From Spongilla lacustris (lineage: Eukaryota; Porifera; Demospongiae; Spongillida; Spongillidae): DNA of 64,000 nucleotides. This document shows, piece by piece, positions 1-11,258 of this stretch. The notes below the pieces were generated by a model. That model did not search any database. It saw only the letters and a list, made by a program, of their open reading frames with translations, and had not been told where the DNA came from. Numbering within the stretch: the first letter of the stretch is position 1; the number at the start of each line of letters is the position of its first letter. The DNA is taken from the NCBI GenBank assembly GCA_949361645.1, contig OX442415.1:18751269-18815268 (forward strand), given 5' to 3'. A program made the translations under genes and the position numbers.

Positions 1-1710
1 TTTCTGGGCATTTTCTTTTTTTGCCTTATTTCTATCTCTGGATGTTTGCTTTTGTACCTTCTTATTCTTTCTATTTTTGGGTGTTATCACAATTTTTTGT
101 ACTATAAACTAAGTTCAAAGGGCCCATGTGACTTTAGTCCACGCATTTATTAATATCAGACGAGTACGAATCTCACATACGTATAGTGGAACTCATGCAA
201 AAATCTGGCTAATGCCCACACACGGTGGGGGGAGGGGGTTCAGACGGCAAACACCACAACATCATTTAGATTCAGATCAGCATGTGCACTGGGGTCCACA
301 ATAGCTTCCAAACATAAACAAATATATTTGTAAAACCCATAAAATGTTTCATAGCAAGTGTGCTTTTCGACCCAGCGTGGTTTTGCATAGACCTGACAAT
401 TTTATTTTCAATGACTCTGATGCACATTGTAACAAAACAATGCTTATTCGCCCTATACCCAATCAAATGCTTGAAGTGGTTATGTGATGCTCCAGGATAC
501 ACCCAATACACACCACCTAATGAGAGGAAAATACATCAAGAAAGTGTCACACCTATATACATCTTTCCTCTCCTCCCCTCACCTAGTCCCTCCTCCCCTC
601 ACCTAGCTGTTTGATGTCCCTTAGCCTCTGGAACTGTGGGGGTGTCGATTATCTTGAGCAGTAGTGGGTGGAGCTCGATGTGCCCATATATGGGATCAAT
701 TATAATGGCAGGTTATTTTAACTGTCACTACTACCGCAAGACTCCCGCTTGTATGTGTCGCTACTGTAAAATTCCTGTAGGTTCACAAAGTATATGTTTC
801 ACTACCGCAAGACTCCGGCCTGTTGGTTTACAAGGTGAGTCAGTACCACACTCGAGCTCCCTGCCTTGCGAAACATGTGTCACTAACTGCATGGATAAGA
901 GTATGGTATACGTTATCAAATATAGTTCTTTCCATGCAGAGAATCAAGTCAAAGTGAAAGGTGAGTAGTTTCAAATGGACAACCCTAGCTGTAAGATTGG
1001 CCCCTGGATCACCCTGAGATCATCCTGGAATCATTCTGGAATCAGCTTGGGATCATTCATCAAAAAGTGTGTAGGCATCATCGTGCTGTTTTTGTAGCCA
1101 ATTCAAGGCAGCTGACAGGGTTTTAAAAAAGTTAGGAAGTACCCTGAAAGTGATCCCCCCCAAAATAAAATAAAATAAATTTTCATTGGCCATCAAACTA
1201 ATTAGGTATTGCGTCTATTCTATAAATATTGATAGACCTTTGTCACAACATATTAAACGTACCTGTAACTCTATCAATGTTTACATGCATATATGCTTGA
1301 GTACATGTGAACGCATAAAATACCGTGAACAGCTATAAATACGAACTTGTCCATTAATATCAGATTGTAAAGGGCCACATAGGCCTATCCATATGTTGAA
1401 ATTTCTTGCACGGTCAATATATATACTTCACCTTGGTACATTTTGCGTTAGTAGCTGGCAACTTGCACGCCCCCCAAAAAGTACAATACCCCAAATACCA
1501 ATTTTTACCTGATGCAACTCTATCACTGTTCACATCCTTCCAAGTAGCTAGCCATGAGAAGTGTAGCCTCTCGTATCTATGCAAACATGTGATGTGTGTG
1601 GATAGTCAAACAGCCAGACAAGTATATGTGTGTGTTCATTACCATGCATGCAGTTACTGTGTGTACTTATCTTAAAACGATGCAGGTAGTTCATTGAAAG
1701 AAATACATGT

Positions 1711-1742
<32 letters not shown>

Positions 1743-2361
1743 GGAAGCAGTTAATTACCATAGCAACTATAAACATATTTGGTAGTTGTAGATATACATG
1801 TACAATTTTATAACATCTGAAGATAAGTGATGTCCGTGCATAGATTACTAGCTGTGGCTGTAGATTACTGGCATGTCTCTAATTAATATACCCTACCTGC
1901 AGTTTGGGCATGGAGTGGTCAGTGTGGAGACATGGGGCATTGTGTGGAGGCGTGGATATCCAGATGCACAGAGAAAATAGTTATTTCACAACGTGGAATA
2001 AGTAATGCGTTTTTGTTGTCAAACCGAGTGAATCGTGTGGTATAACGTTGTGTTTGCTTATAATAAAACACAACAAAATTGTATGTTTTTTCACAACGTT
2101 ACGGAATTTCAATACAATGTACATCAAGGTACAACGTATGGAAAGAAAGAATACGACAACAGACAACGTTATACGCTGCCAATTCTATTCGGACTGATAT
2201 CACTTGGATACCAACGAGATCCCTAAGCGTATATTTTCTTGTATACGTAATGGTAATCTTCTCACGTATTCTCTTGATGATGCAATCCTTATTTCTGGTC
2301 CCTACCCTTCATCCCTTCACCCCCCCCCCCCCCCCCCCCCCCCTTATACCTAGTCCCCCGT
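1..2361. other. Non-coding stretch, no gene recognised
   Basis: Short open frames occur on both strands but none has a recognisable domain or a convincing exon structure. The segment contains two copies of a CACTACCGCAAGACTCC-type phrase near 726-815, a GT-then-G tract near 1708-1741 and a C-run near 2321-2343. It is AT-rich with many ACATGTA words. I see no promoter or RNA gene that I can support. Confidence 0.5.
1708..1741. repeat. (GT)n followed by a poly-G run
   Basis: A short GT dinucleotide run passes directly into about 16 consecutive G. Such tracts are common slippage sites, and the exact length in the assembly may be unreliable. Confidence 0.85.
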
Positions 2362-2550
2362 CCTACATCACGCGCACTACCCATGCATAAGGCCATGACC
2401 TTCTCGTTCACGTACTACATAACAATACTACTGATCGTGACATGTATACATGTATACATGTCATGATCAGTATTATTTTTGAAGTATTGTTATGTAGTAC
2501 GTGAACGAGAAGGTCATGGCCTTATGCATGGGTAGTGCGCGTGATGTAGG
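2362..2550. mobile_element. 189-bp near-perfect hairpin (foldback/MITE-like)
   Basis: The left arm starts CCTACATCACGCGCACTACC and the right arm ends with its reverse complement. The arms match over roughly 67 bp, then continue as a weaker palindrome through a TACATGTATACATG centre. The two arms together occupy nearly the whole segment, so a transcript would fold into one long stem. This is typical of foldback or MITE DNA. No coding capacity and no clear target-site duplication were seen. Confidence 0.85.
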
Positions 2551-2740
2551 TATATCTAATAGCGTAATAAATCCATGCATGGATTATGTTTAAGCAGCAG
2601 GAAACGATTAATTATCTTCGTGGCGCTAATTAATAGCTGCCTAAAGCGTGCCCGCTTTCAATCACGTGACATACATTTTACTATGTGATTCTATATTCAA
2701 TGCAACCTCCCATACTATCATCAAACTTAACTGTCACGCA

Positions 2741-2875
2741 AAAGTTGGTCCGGGCGTCGAAAAGTGGTCCGGGCGGACCTCTTTTGGCTGCCAAAATTGG
2801 TCCGACCCCGGACCACTTTTTGGCTGCCAAAAATTAATGGTCCAGCTGGTTGCCAAAAGTGGTCCGGGTGTATCA
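2741..2875. repeat. Degenerate tandem repeat around TGGTCCGGG / TTTGGCTGCCAAAA
   Basis: The words GGTCCGGG and GGCTGCCAAAA recur four to five times in both orientations in about 135 bp. A related phrase, CACTTTTGGCAAACCCGGAC, abuts the assembly gap at 4865, so this may be a dispersed repeat whose other copy lies in the gap. Confidence 0.6.
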
Positions 2876-3933
2876 ACTTACAGGAAACCGTTCCTCGCCT
2901 TCAGAAGTTTGTGTAGGACCCATTTCTATAAGGTCATATATGCATGCATGGCAAATATGAGCGAGCATACATGCGCACTGCTGATAATACATGCAGATTC
3001 CAGCGATATGGTAAAGATATTAAAAGAAACGCATGCAACAGCATCCACTAGACATATAAGTAGGGTTCTACCCCATGCAGATCAAAAGATCTAAAGCCAA
3101 AACCCTCCAAGACCAAGTAACCAAACAAAATTTTGCAAATAAAGACGTGAATTGGATGAGATCTCAGGTGCTTTTCCTCAGGAACAGGTAGTTAAATAAA
3201 CACTGTCAAACAGGTATAGAATACGAATATGAGGTAAAACATATATGTCACCATGCGGTCACAAATTATGGCTTTGCGTTACCAATTAATTAATTAATTG
3301 CCGAGCACTGTGAATGAAGAGTTTCCTCGTCGCTATCCACGTCCACGCAGGCTTTGGTAGTTATCAATATTAAGTTGATATCACTGTCAAAAGGATGTGT
3401 ATTTTCATGCTAAGTAAACGCAAAAGTAGGAAAAGCGGCTGGGGGGGAATTACCCAGACCCCCTGGCTGGCACCGGAGAGGGCACACCCCCTCCGTACCC
3501 ACCCCCGCTTGTGAATATAGTTATTAGACCCCCCCTTCCGTAATTATATATATAAGAACAGCTCTTAGCTATTCTAATCACCAAACCTTCTACACCTATA
3601 TATATGGAGGCCTGGCCTGGTGCTTGTTCATTGCCAGAGAAGATGAGGATGAATTCGATTGCTGGCCATGGTAACATACACGCATGGTAACATACATGGC
3701 TGCTCTTATGATGCATAACATTAATTGATTTTCTGCAAGGTTCCGAATCGTGCATGATTATGCAGTGATCATAGGAATCTCTTTGGACTACATGCATGTA
3801 TTAAGTTCTAAGGTAATTAAAGCTCCGTGCACTCAAGGCAGGATGCTATTGGAGGAAATTTTTTCATTGAGAATCAGGATATCTATATATAATAACTTTG
3901 AAGGTCTACATATTAACAATGCACGCATGCACG
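2876..3933. other. Non-coding stretch, nothing recognised
   Basis: AT-rich sequence with C- and G-rich patches near 3430-3540. No domain-bearing frame or structural RNA was recognised. Confidence 0.4.
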
Positions 3934-4262
3934 TACTGTTTAATGCCGATGAATGTAGTTTATTGCAAATTGTGCATATGCCTGCATCTGACAATGCATG
4001 CAGTGTACAAAACAAGATGTTGAAATAGGGTATGAAGACTACTGTTTAAAGCCGATGAATGCAGTTCATTGCAAATTGTGCTTATGCCTGCATCTGACAA
4101 TGCATGCAGTGTACAAAACAAGATGTTGAAATAGGGTATGAAGAATGATGCTACTACTGTTTAAAGCCGATGAATGTAGTTCATTGCAAATTGCATCTGA
4201 CAATTAATGCATGCAGTGTACAAAACAAAATGTTGAAATAGGGTATGAAGAATGATGCTACT
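3934..4262. repeat. Three-copy tandem repeat, unit about 105-115 bp
   Basis: Three successive copies start with TACTGTTTAA(T/A)GCCGATGAATG and end with GTTGAAATAGGGTATGAAGA, beginning near 3934, 4039 and 4155. The third copy has lost about 15 bp internally, and copies two and three share a GAATGATGCTAC tail. The copies are close enough for a recent local duplication. Confidence 0.9.
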
Positions 4263-4864
4263 TAAGCTACAAACCTTTTTAAATTTGGTTTAATGAACAG
4301 ATTCCTTTGGATTAAAGCCTGCTGTTTGCATTTTTTGATAATCAGTTCCACTTGCTGTGCGCTTGAGGAATACTGTGCCACTGATCATGAAATCAGGGTC
4401 TATTTGATTTAAAATCCTCCAAAACACGCCTTCAACCCTCAACGAGTTCATGCATGATATGTCAGTTGAAATTAATTTTTTTAAACCGTAACTTGACACG
4501 TTCCGCGGCATCACAATTTCGAAAGAGCTACATGTACATGTATAGCAAAGGCTGATAAAATTTGTGCAGGACATGATATGCATGCATAAAAAGGTTGTAC
4601 ATGCAAGTTATGTTGTCATACATGAATCTCTGCATGAAGCTAAAATCAAAATCAGGACAAAGAGGGTCATATAAATAAGAATACCGTGCAATATAAATCA
4701 TGTACACGTACCGACGGTACCGTTACGCTTATATTTAATACACATGCACACTTATTACCTCGGATCATATTTAGTAGCACACCAATATATATACGAACTT
4801 AACAGGGCAAGGAATGGTTTCATTCAAGTTAATAAAACCCGGAACACTTTTGGCAAACCCGGAC

Positions 4865-5064
4865 NNNNNNNNNNNNNNNNNNNNNNNNNNNNNNNNNNNN
4901 NNNNNNNNNNNNNNNNNNNNNNNNNNNNNNNNNNNNNNNNNNNNNNNNNNNNNNNNNNNNNNNNNNNNNNNNNNNNNNNNNNNNNNNNNNNNNNNNNNNN
5001 NNNNNNNNNNNNNNNNNNNNNNNNNNNNNNNNNNNNNNNNNNNNNNNNNNNNNNNNNNNNNNNN
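4865..5064. other. Assembly gap, 200 N
   Basis: Exactly 200 undetermined bases, probably a fixed-size scaffold gap. It is followed by a GGA-rich simple repeat (5065-5117), a likely cause of the break. Confidence 0.98.
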
Positions 5065-5117
5065 GAAGGGGAGGAGGAGGAGGAGGAGGGGGAGGAGGAG
5101 GAGGGGGAGGAGGAGGA
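5065..5117. repeat. (GGA)n simple repeat
   Basis: GGAGGA/GGGGA repeats border the gap. Any open frame through them is compositional. Confidence 0.9.
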
Positions 5118-5741
5118 ACCATCTTTATCATGCAAAGAATGGCATGATGATGTCACAAAATGAAATGGGGAGTGCAGAGGAGGTGAGGAGGGAGAGAAAG
5201 AGTGGAAGGTGAACATTCACTCCCACACCCCTAAGCTTATGAGTGATCATTAATAGTTACAAGGGAAGTCTTTTATGATATTAATAACTAGTAAGCATTT
5301 TGTTAACAGGACCCCATAGCTAGTTCTCACATTTTAATGTGATTACATTTTGAGTGTGTAGGGTGTCGTAACCATGTATCTCTTGAACACATCTCTTGCT
5401 CTGTTAAATCACATAGAGCATCCTAACCACAACACATACTGGCTGCAACCTTTCTCATTCTGCACTGTTTTAGATGTTAATTGTTTCTTTTACCTGATTC
5501 CAAGTGTTCATGAAAGTTAGCATTACTTTCTGCTAATACATGTAGTTACATTAGAGCATGGAAATTTCCTTGGTTTTTGGTTGTACTTCTGTTGTCATCT
5601 CTGTGGCCACGTAATGCAATGTTTTTGTTTTCCACAAAACATGATTGTTTGGACTATGTACTTTAAAATCTTCATATTTTTATCATACATTTGTGATTAT
5701 GATACACAAATAAATAAAATACACTAACTACAAAGTTATGT
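5118..5741. other. Non-coding stretch
   Basis: AT-rich sequence with no recognised feature. AATAAATAAAAT near 5707-5720 is not tied to an assignable gene. Confidence 0.4.
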
Positions 5742-6431
5742 TTAGGTACATGTATCGCCCCCCTGGATGATATATCTTACGAGGAGAGACCGGGCATTGG
5801 CCCGCACTCGTGTTAAGTTCAGGCGGCCATACAAGTTAGAGACCACCTTGGAATTGGGGGTGTTGGTCCTTGTGGCAAGGAGTGAAGCAAGTCTTGAGAA
5901 GGCATCTATAGCTTCCCTGCCCCAAGCTCCATATGATTCCATCACAAGTGGAATGCAAGTCCATCCCAGCTCAGAGCACTTAGCATCATTACCTGAGTGC
6001 TTTCTTAGCTCTGTGGCAACTGCTGCTGACTTTGCTGTGAGACCCGCTTCAGAGAGAAGGGATGGGTTTAGCGGAGAAGTCACAGAAAGGTCAAAAGCAG
6101 CAGGCTTGCCACAGAGCCAATTCGAAGCTAGGATGTCAGCAGGATGTGTGTGCAGGAGGTCACGTCCCAGTCCACTGCCGGCTTCTGCCTTGGCACTGAT
6201 GCAGGCACGATGGCATGTTTGGAGCACTACGTCTCTGAGCTTATTCTGCCTGGATACAGCATCACCACCTCGCTTTTTTATGACTGAAAGTGTATACTGC
6301 AATGCACAAATTGGGTTATCAATGCTATTGAATGCAGCATTCCCTTGAAGAAGAGCATCTTTATGATAGTCTAATTTTTTGTGGCAAGCTAGGTAGCCAT
6401 CCTTGCCAGTTGCTTTTCTAAGTTGCTGCAT
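5742..6431 (-). CDS. Transposon-derived 229-aa frame: TTF/hAT remnant joined to a nuclease-like domain
   Basis: One uninterrupted frame of 229 codons. Residues 1-55 look like the end of a TTF-type zinc finger of hAT transposases (LACHKKLDYHKDALL, a His-x6-His pattern). Residues 60-215 look like a domain I remember as widespread beside invertebrate reverse transcriptases, with HTHPADIL (D99), PAAFDLSVTSPL (D114), ELRKH (E141, K144) and ESYGAW (E165). The acidic and lysine spacing suggests a PD-(D/E)XK-type endonuclease, but the family call is from memory. There is no reverse transcriptase upstream, so this is a fragment or chimera. The Met at 6431 may not be the true start because hAT-like sequence continues upstream in broken frames. 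It is not obviously a host gene, and its function is unknown. Confidence 0.5.
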   Translation of the reverse strand: MQQLRKATGKDGYLACHKKLDYHKDALLQGNAAFNSIDNPICALQYTLSVIKKRGGDAVSRQNKLRDVVLQTCHRACISAKAEAGSGLGRDLLHTHPADILASNWLCGKPAAFDLSVTSPLNPSLLSEAGLTAKSAAVATELRKHSGNDAKCSELGWTCIPLVMESYGAWGREAIDAFSRLASLLATRTNTPNSKVVSNLYGRLNLTRVRANARSLLVRYIIQGGDTCT

Positions 6432-6715
6432 TGTATTTGTGACCAGTACACCACATATTAGAACACAGAATTAGCAGCGGCCACCTTGCAATAATGGTCT
6501 GTATACAAGCCATTTGTAATCATTCAACCACACAAGTTGAAGGGTGTGTTCCTTTTCACCTTCCTTACTTATTGGGTACACAACTGGAATTCTGCATCTG
6601 GCACAAAATGTTTCTTAACATATTCTACCTTTTCTCTGCATGATAGTGAATTTAGCAGTACCTTTCCACTCACAATTTCGCCCACATCATGACCAACAAA
6701 TGACATCTTGCTATC
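6432..6715 (-). pseudogene. Broken TTF-type zinc-finger (hAT) upstream remnant
   Basis: Upstream of the 229-aa frame, the minus strand reads a piece near 6715-6580 containing HDVGEIVSGKVLL. A frame change leads to LVWLNDYKWLVY and GGRC followed by a stop, then FCVL (about 6545-6440). That order, with a W-x5-W-x-x-Y core followed by Cys-x-x-Cys, is the hallmark of TTF fingers in ZMYM/hAT proteins. One frame change and one in-frame stop make it a relic. Confidence 0.5.
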
Positions 6716-7753
6716 TGTACATCTTGATGAGTAGAAACTAGGATAAAAGGAGATGAATATACATGTAGACTGAACATCAGCACATTTTTAAAAATACACA
6801 GGTAATTTGACATTCAGACTATTTCAAGTTGCTATATTGTTGCTCACATAAGGTTGGCATGCACAATTCATTTATCAATTCCTAATGAAGTAAGTTTGAT
6901 TCTCATGATCAGTGCTGCTGCTGCTGCTGCTACAAATGGACGGGTGCCCTATTTAAAAAAAAAACCTGATCTCACTGTGACTATATATACAAAACCGCAG
7001 AATTCATTGCTGCTTTGCTAAGACGGGTTTGCCGCCAATGTGAAATCAAAGCTTCCAAATGCAATACCATATTCCCTACGCAGAAAGCAGTGATAGATAA
7101 CTCTTGATGACAGACCCCAAAACCTATCAAAATGTGAAGACATCTTACTCATTTACTTAAACGGAAATACGAAGCGTCGACTTACCTCTCCTTTACTCTC
7201 TGTAAGCTCATCGCAAGCATCTATATTGAACCCCAACATCTACAACATTCAACGCCACTTCCGACATTACATCTTTTAAATACTGAAATGTTGTTAATAA
7301 ATCGTGATTGATATCAATAATTCAGGCGCTCGGATAACTCCTTGTAAACAGATGTCGGGTCTAGGATGCCCCATCATGGTCGTTCCACTGAATTGAATAC
7401 GGAGTGTCTTTGTGCAAATTTTATCGAAAATTGTTACATGCCAGGTAGCGAGGATTTTCATTGTCTTTGTGTTTCTTTGTAGTATCCTCAAGTTTCCTTG
7501 TGCCTTCTGGCTTGTCTTTGTGTGTCTTTGCGTGTCTTTGCGGTAAAAGGACGCGCCGCACTTTACGCTATGACATATATATGGTTAGGAGTGACATCAC
7601 AAGGTACATATATACATTTAATTATAATATGAAGAGAGACAGCAGGCTCTAGAAATGAGTCGTCTATTGCACGGTTACACCGCGGTACACACTGATGTAT
7701 ACACACGAAGCTAATGAATGCACTCATGGTGCTACTGCATGTGTATGTGGATC
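6716..7753. other. Intergenic stretch, nothing recognised
   Basis: Contains a short TGC run (about 6912-6931) and scattered short frames without domains. The 3' flank of the receptor gene lies here. Confidence 0.4.
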
Positions 7754-8834
7754 TTATAGCTCTGAGTTTATGTTGGAGGGAGGATTGGCCCTTGGGATGG
7801 TTCCAGTACCTCCGATCACAGGTTGCACAGCGTACTCCGCAACCACACTCCCACGTTTGTATAGAGTACACCGCGTCAGTAAATAGACAGAGTCTTTGTC
7901 AACAGTAATGAAAAATGCAATCAATCCAGCGCTTAGCTGCGGTAAAATGGCGTACGCAACCCATAGTGGAAAGCTGCTTTTCCCAGTTTGTTCGGTGATT
8001 GTAATCAAAATGGACAGAAAGCTTGTGATAAAAAACGCGAATACTGGCAAAACAAGCACTGCGACTTCTCTCTCCAATTTTCTTTTTTTCTTAATCATAT
8101 CCGGATCGCGGCAGAGCGGATCCCACTGTACTAGCTCGCCTTCTGATCACGATAATGATGGATATCAGGTACAGTATTACCATTGTTACTGCCAATACGG
8201 CACTGGGAACAAACCACGACACGTAGTTGAGCACCAGGGCGAAAGTGTAAATTGTGCAGTCTTCCAGTACTCTGCGAACTGAGCACCACGCCCAGTCCGC
8301 GGACTGCCCGTACGCGAGATGGATGAACGGGATCCAGCAGAACGTCAAAGGAAATGCAAAGATTGCAAGTAACCAGAAAAGCACAGAACGCCTCCCGCCA
8401 TTAGTTCGGCCCAACACTTCCATGCACAGGTGATAGGCTATTGAGTACGATGCCAATATGCTTGTCCAGCTGGCGTATTGATCTATGAACCCTGAAAAGA
8501 TACAGAACGCCCTGGTTGTTTCATTTTCTACCAGATAATCTACCCTGTTCAGCGATTTAGTAATTCCAGTCAATACGCAACTCACGCTGAAGTACAATAC
8601 CATCCGATGCAGGGGAACAAGGTACTTCTTCGATAGCACGTTTATGACAACAGCAGATATGCTGAACACGAGGGACGTCAGCGCAGTAGCTCCTCTGATA
8701 GCGGCTATGATCTTGAAGGAGGGAGACGACGAGGACAAGCAGCTATTGTTACTCTCATTTATAGACAACATCTTCCTCAGACAGCCTTGCGCGTTAGCAA
8801 TTAAATCAGTGTTCCAGCGTTGCGTGGGCAACAC
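7754..8834 (-). pseudogene. Seven-transmembrane receptor (GPCR) with one frame break
   Basis: Frame one (8834-8091, 247 aa) starts at MLPTQ and carries five hydrophobic helices at about residues 43-67, 78-98, 110-138, 149-173 and 195-230, then a basic tail. Frame two continues to 7754 with a basic KKKRK stretch and two more helices, making seven. Cys111 at the start of helix 3 and Cys184 in a WAWC motif before helix 5 are the usual disulfide pair, and NES at residue 26 is a possible glycosylation site. The single-exon layout, WxWC motif and helix spacing recall the cAMP-receptor/secretin-like group, but I cannot name a subfamily. The break lies between about 8150 and 8091. The second frame is open from about 8137, so one indel would explain it. 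Either this is a recent pseudogene or the base is wrong in the assembly. Ligand unknown. Confidence 0.7.
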
Positions 8835-9184
8835 ATTATGCCATTCCGTATAAAGAATGTGCTTCAGTCATTGGAAATATTAATTGATAGCATGACGTCG
8901 ACCGGGGGCCGGCCGATTGTACATGTGCCTAGCTCAAGTTTAATAATTGTGTACAAGTATTGAATATTGTATATAAATGTTCACCACACAGTGGGCCTAT
9001 ATATATATAGAATTCCTTTTCATCACCTAATGTACATGTACATGTATATAGCCTTCAATTCTTCAGTTACGAATAATAATATATCTCATGCCTCAGAAAT
9101 ATAATGCATGTTGTACATGAGTAAAACCGTGAGGATTCATACATCAACTATAGTATGGAGACACCACATGTACATGCACGGGCG
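8835..9184. other. Upstream flank of the receptor gene
   Basis: AT-rich with TACATGTACATGTATA at about 9031-9047. No specific promoter element can be supported. Confidence 0.3.
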
Positions 9185-10541
9185 CAGGGTTGCCGAAAGT
9201 CAGGCCGGGGTCCGGCCTGTGACCGACCGCGGTACCGGCCTGACAGCCCCGGCCTGTCATGTCGGCCGGTATTACTAATAGCTAATTGATAATTTGATCG
9301 CTTAGATTGTATGAATGGCCTTGAATGTTGCTTCAGTCAGACTAATTTGTGCTGCGCACGAATCCACTTCAGGTACTCCTCTTTTATCAGCTGTGCTTCC
9401 TCCAACCCCGATATTTGGATATATAATTCAGACGAATTCGTAAAGTATTGTCCCCCCCCCCCCCCCCCCCCCCCCACCCCCCCCCCCCCCCCCCCCCCTC
9501 CGAAAAAAAAAAGGTCTCGTCTTTAAACGAGCGCATCGACGTAATCATGAACGCAGCTGCGTGAGCTGCGTGCCATACTTTAATCCCCTGCTGGAGTGCC
9601 AGTTCCTTCCTGAATGTTTAAGCATGCAGGTACGCGGAAGTTTTAACGATTACGTCGATATACATTTGTTAAACACGGGCCATTTTTTTCTGTGGGGTGG
9701 ATGGGGAGGGGGATATATCACGGTACTCTAAAGTATTCGACAGGTTGCATGGAATTCCCACTAAGTAGAAAACAAAACCCTAACTCTACTTCCATTGTTT
9801 GGTCGCATTTCAAGGTGTACAGAGTCTATATCTCTCATATAAAAGAACTCTAGCTGCTCAAAACTAAAAAGCCCCCACTTGAAAAGTATTTTACAATGAA
9901 GGTTCCACCATTATCTGTGTCATGCACCACTCATATTTTACGTCATTTGTTGATCACAATTCCATGCATGAGTTGCACGTGTAAACTTATACATGTAAGT
10001 AGATGTACTTTTTTGGTAACGACAAAGTGCTCGTGCACAACTGACCATGCTAAAGAACTCGCATGACTTCTCTAATGCATCATGTACATGTTAATCACTT
10101 GGAACAGGAATCTATAACTCAAATCAATGAAGCATCCCCACCCCATCCCCACCCCCTTCACCCTCCATAAAAATGGTTGATAGTATATGTAATATGGAAC
10201 ACTCGACACAGAAATATGCTTGAGCCTTTATCTCTATATGTGATCAGGCATGCAGTTATACATGTATGTATAGATATATAATAGCACTTCCAATACTGCC
10301 AGTAATCCTTCCTAACTGAGACAGAGCACCCTGAAATCAGTCAAAGCTGTGCATTTATATATGATCTATGATAACACAATGCATGCAATTGCTGGCGCAT
10401 GCATTAGTGTGACAATCTACTCCCCCCTTTGTGGGCGGATCCCGGCCTGTCCGGTGAGAGACCGGCCTGCCAGGCCAAGCAGACAGTCCGGCCTGGCAGG
10501 CCGACCTGTCAGGCCGGGCTGGCTTTCTATCGGCAACCCTG
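9185..10541. mobile_element. Pair of inverted GGCCTG-rich repeats with CAGGGTTGCCGA ends (possible hAT-type non-autonomous element)
   Basis: The left end at 9185 reads CAGGGTTGCCGAAAG followed by GC-rich GGCCGG/GGCCTG words. The right end at 10541 is the reverse complement of CAGGGTTGCCGATAG, also followed by GGCCTG-rich repeats (10435-10541). CAGGG termini are typical of hAT elements. The 1.1 kb between them has no recognised gene and includes long C-runs (9450-9498). I found no matching 8-bp target duplication, so the two ends may instead be independent repeat copies. Confidence 0.45.
9450..9498. repeat. Poly-C tract
   Basis: Nearly uninterrupted C for about 49 bases with single A and T interruptions. 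Frames across it are artefacts. Confidence 0.95.
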
Positions 10542-11114
10542 ACCACACCCCACCCTGCATGGTTACCTTCTGCCAGGCTATACTAATCAAATGACATCGA
10601 TTAATGTATTAAACGAACGATTTTATGATGGCTCTTTACGTGACAAAGAAATTGTGGCTTAAAATTGTGACTTAGACTTGTGACTAATTAATTTATTAAG
10701 TCTCACAGTTGAGCCTTCTGTAGGTCCTGGGCTCCATTTAGATCCCAATGAAGCAGTGAAGTGGTAGTTGGGCTTGGATACTTTCATAGGCTATTCATGT
10801 GCACCCTCTGGGACCATGATGCAGCTATAGGTGGTGATGTTGTCTGTACGAGAACTAACACAAAATGCGCATCATTGAGTTGTGACTTCATTAAGTCATA
10901 ATACATGTACGTTTTAAAGTACTATACACCAAGAGCCTTCTATCAACTATATATAGGCCAGGGTTAATAATTATATGTACATGTATTATGATAACATATC
11001 ATGTACTTAGTTTATAGTGTTTAAAAAACGTTATATATTACTATGAGCTTGACGTTTTCCCTCCCAATTCTCTAACGGGTATCGCGGACCAAAAATTTTT
11101 GACTTATATATATA
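10542..11114. other. Non-coding stretch before the ISL2EU-like element
   Basis: No gene recognised. AT-rich, ending in a TATATATA run that supplies the TA target site of the element starting at 11115. Confidence 0.4.
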
Positions 11115-11213
11115 GACCAGTTGCGGCGCGAAACCATTATCGTATGAATATAGTTACCGTTGCCCACGTTTATTATGAATATCATTAGTCGCCATTTTGG
11201 TGGGCAAATTTTT
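11115..11213 (+). repeat. Left terminal inverted repeat, 99 bp
   Basis: Begins GACCAGTTGCGGCGCGAAAC and ends GGGCAAATTTTT. Matches the reverse complement of 14053-14151 except for about three bases (ACG/AGA near the middle and CATTAGTCG/CATTGGTCG). Confidence 0.95.
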
Positions 11214-11258
11214 GAGTAGCAGAGTTGGCTTCGACAGAAAATAGCATCGTGGGAAGAA

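Noticed and set aside
636..968. 110-aa open frame as a gene
   Set aside because: No recognisable domain, contains a short direct repeat, and no supporting splice context.
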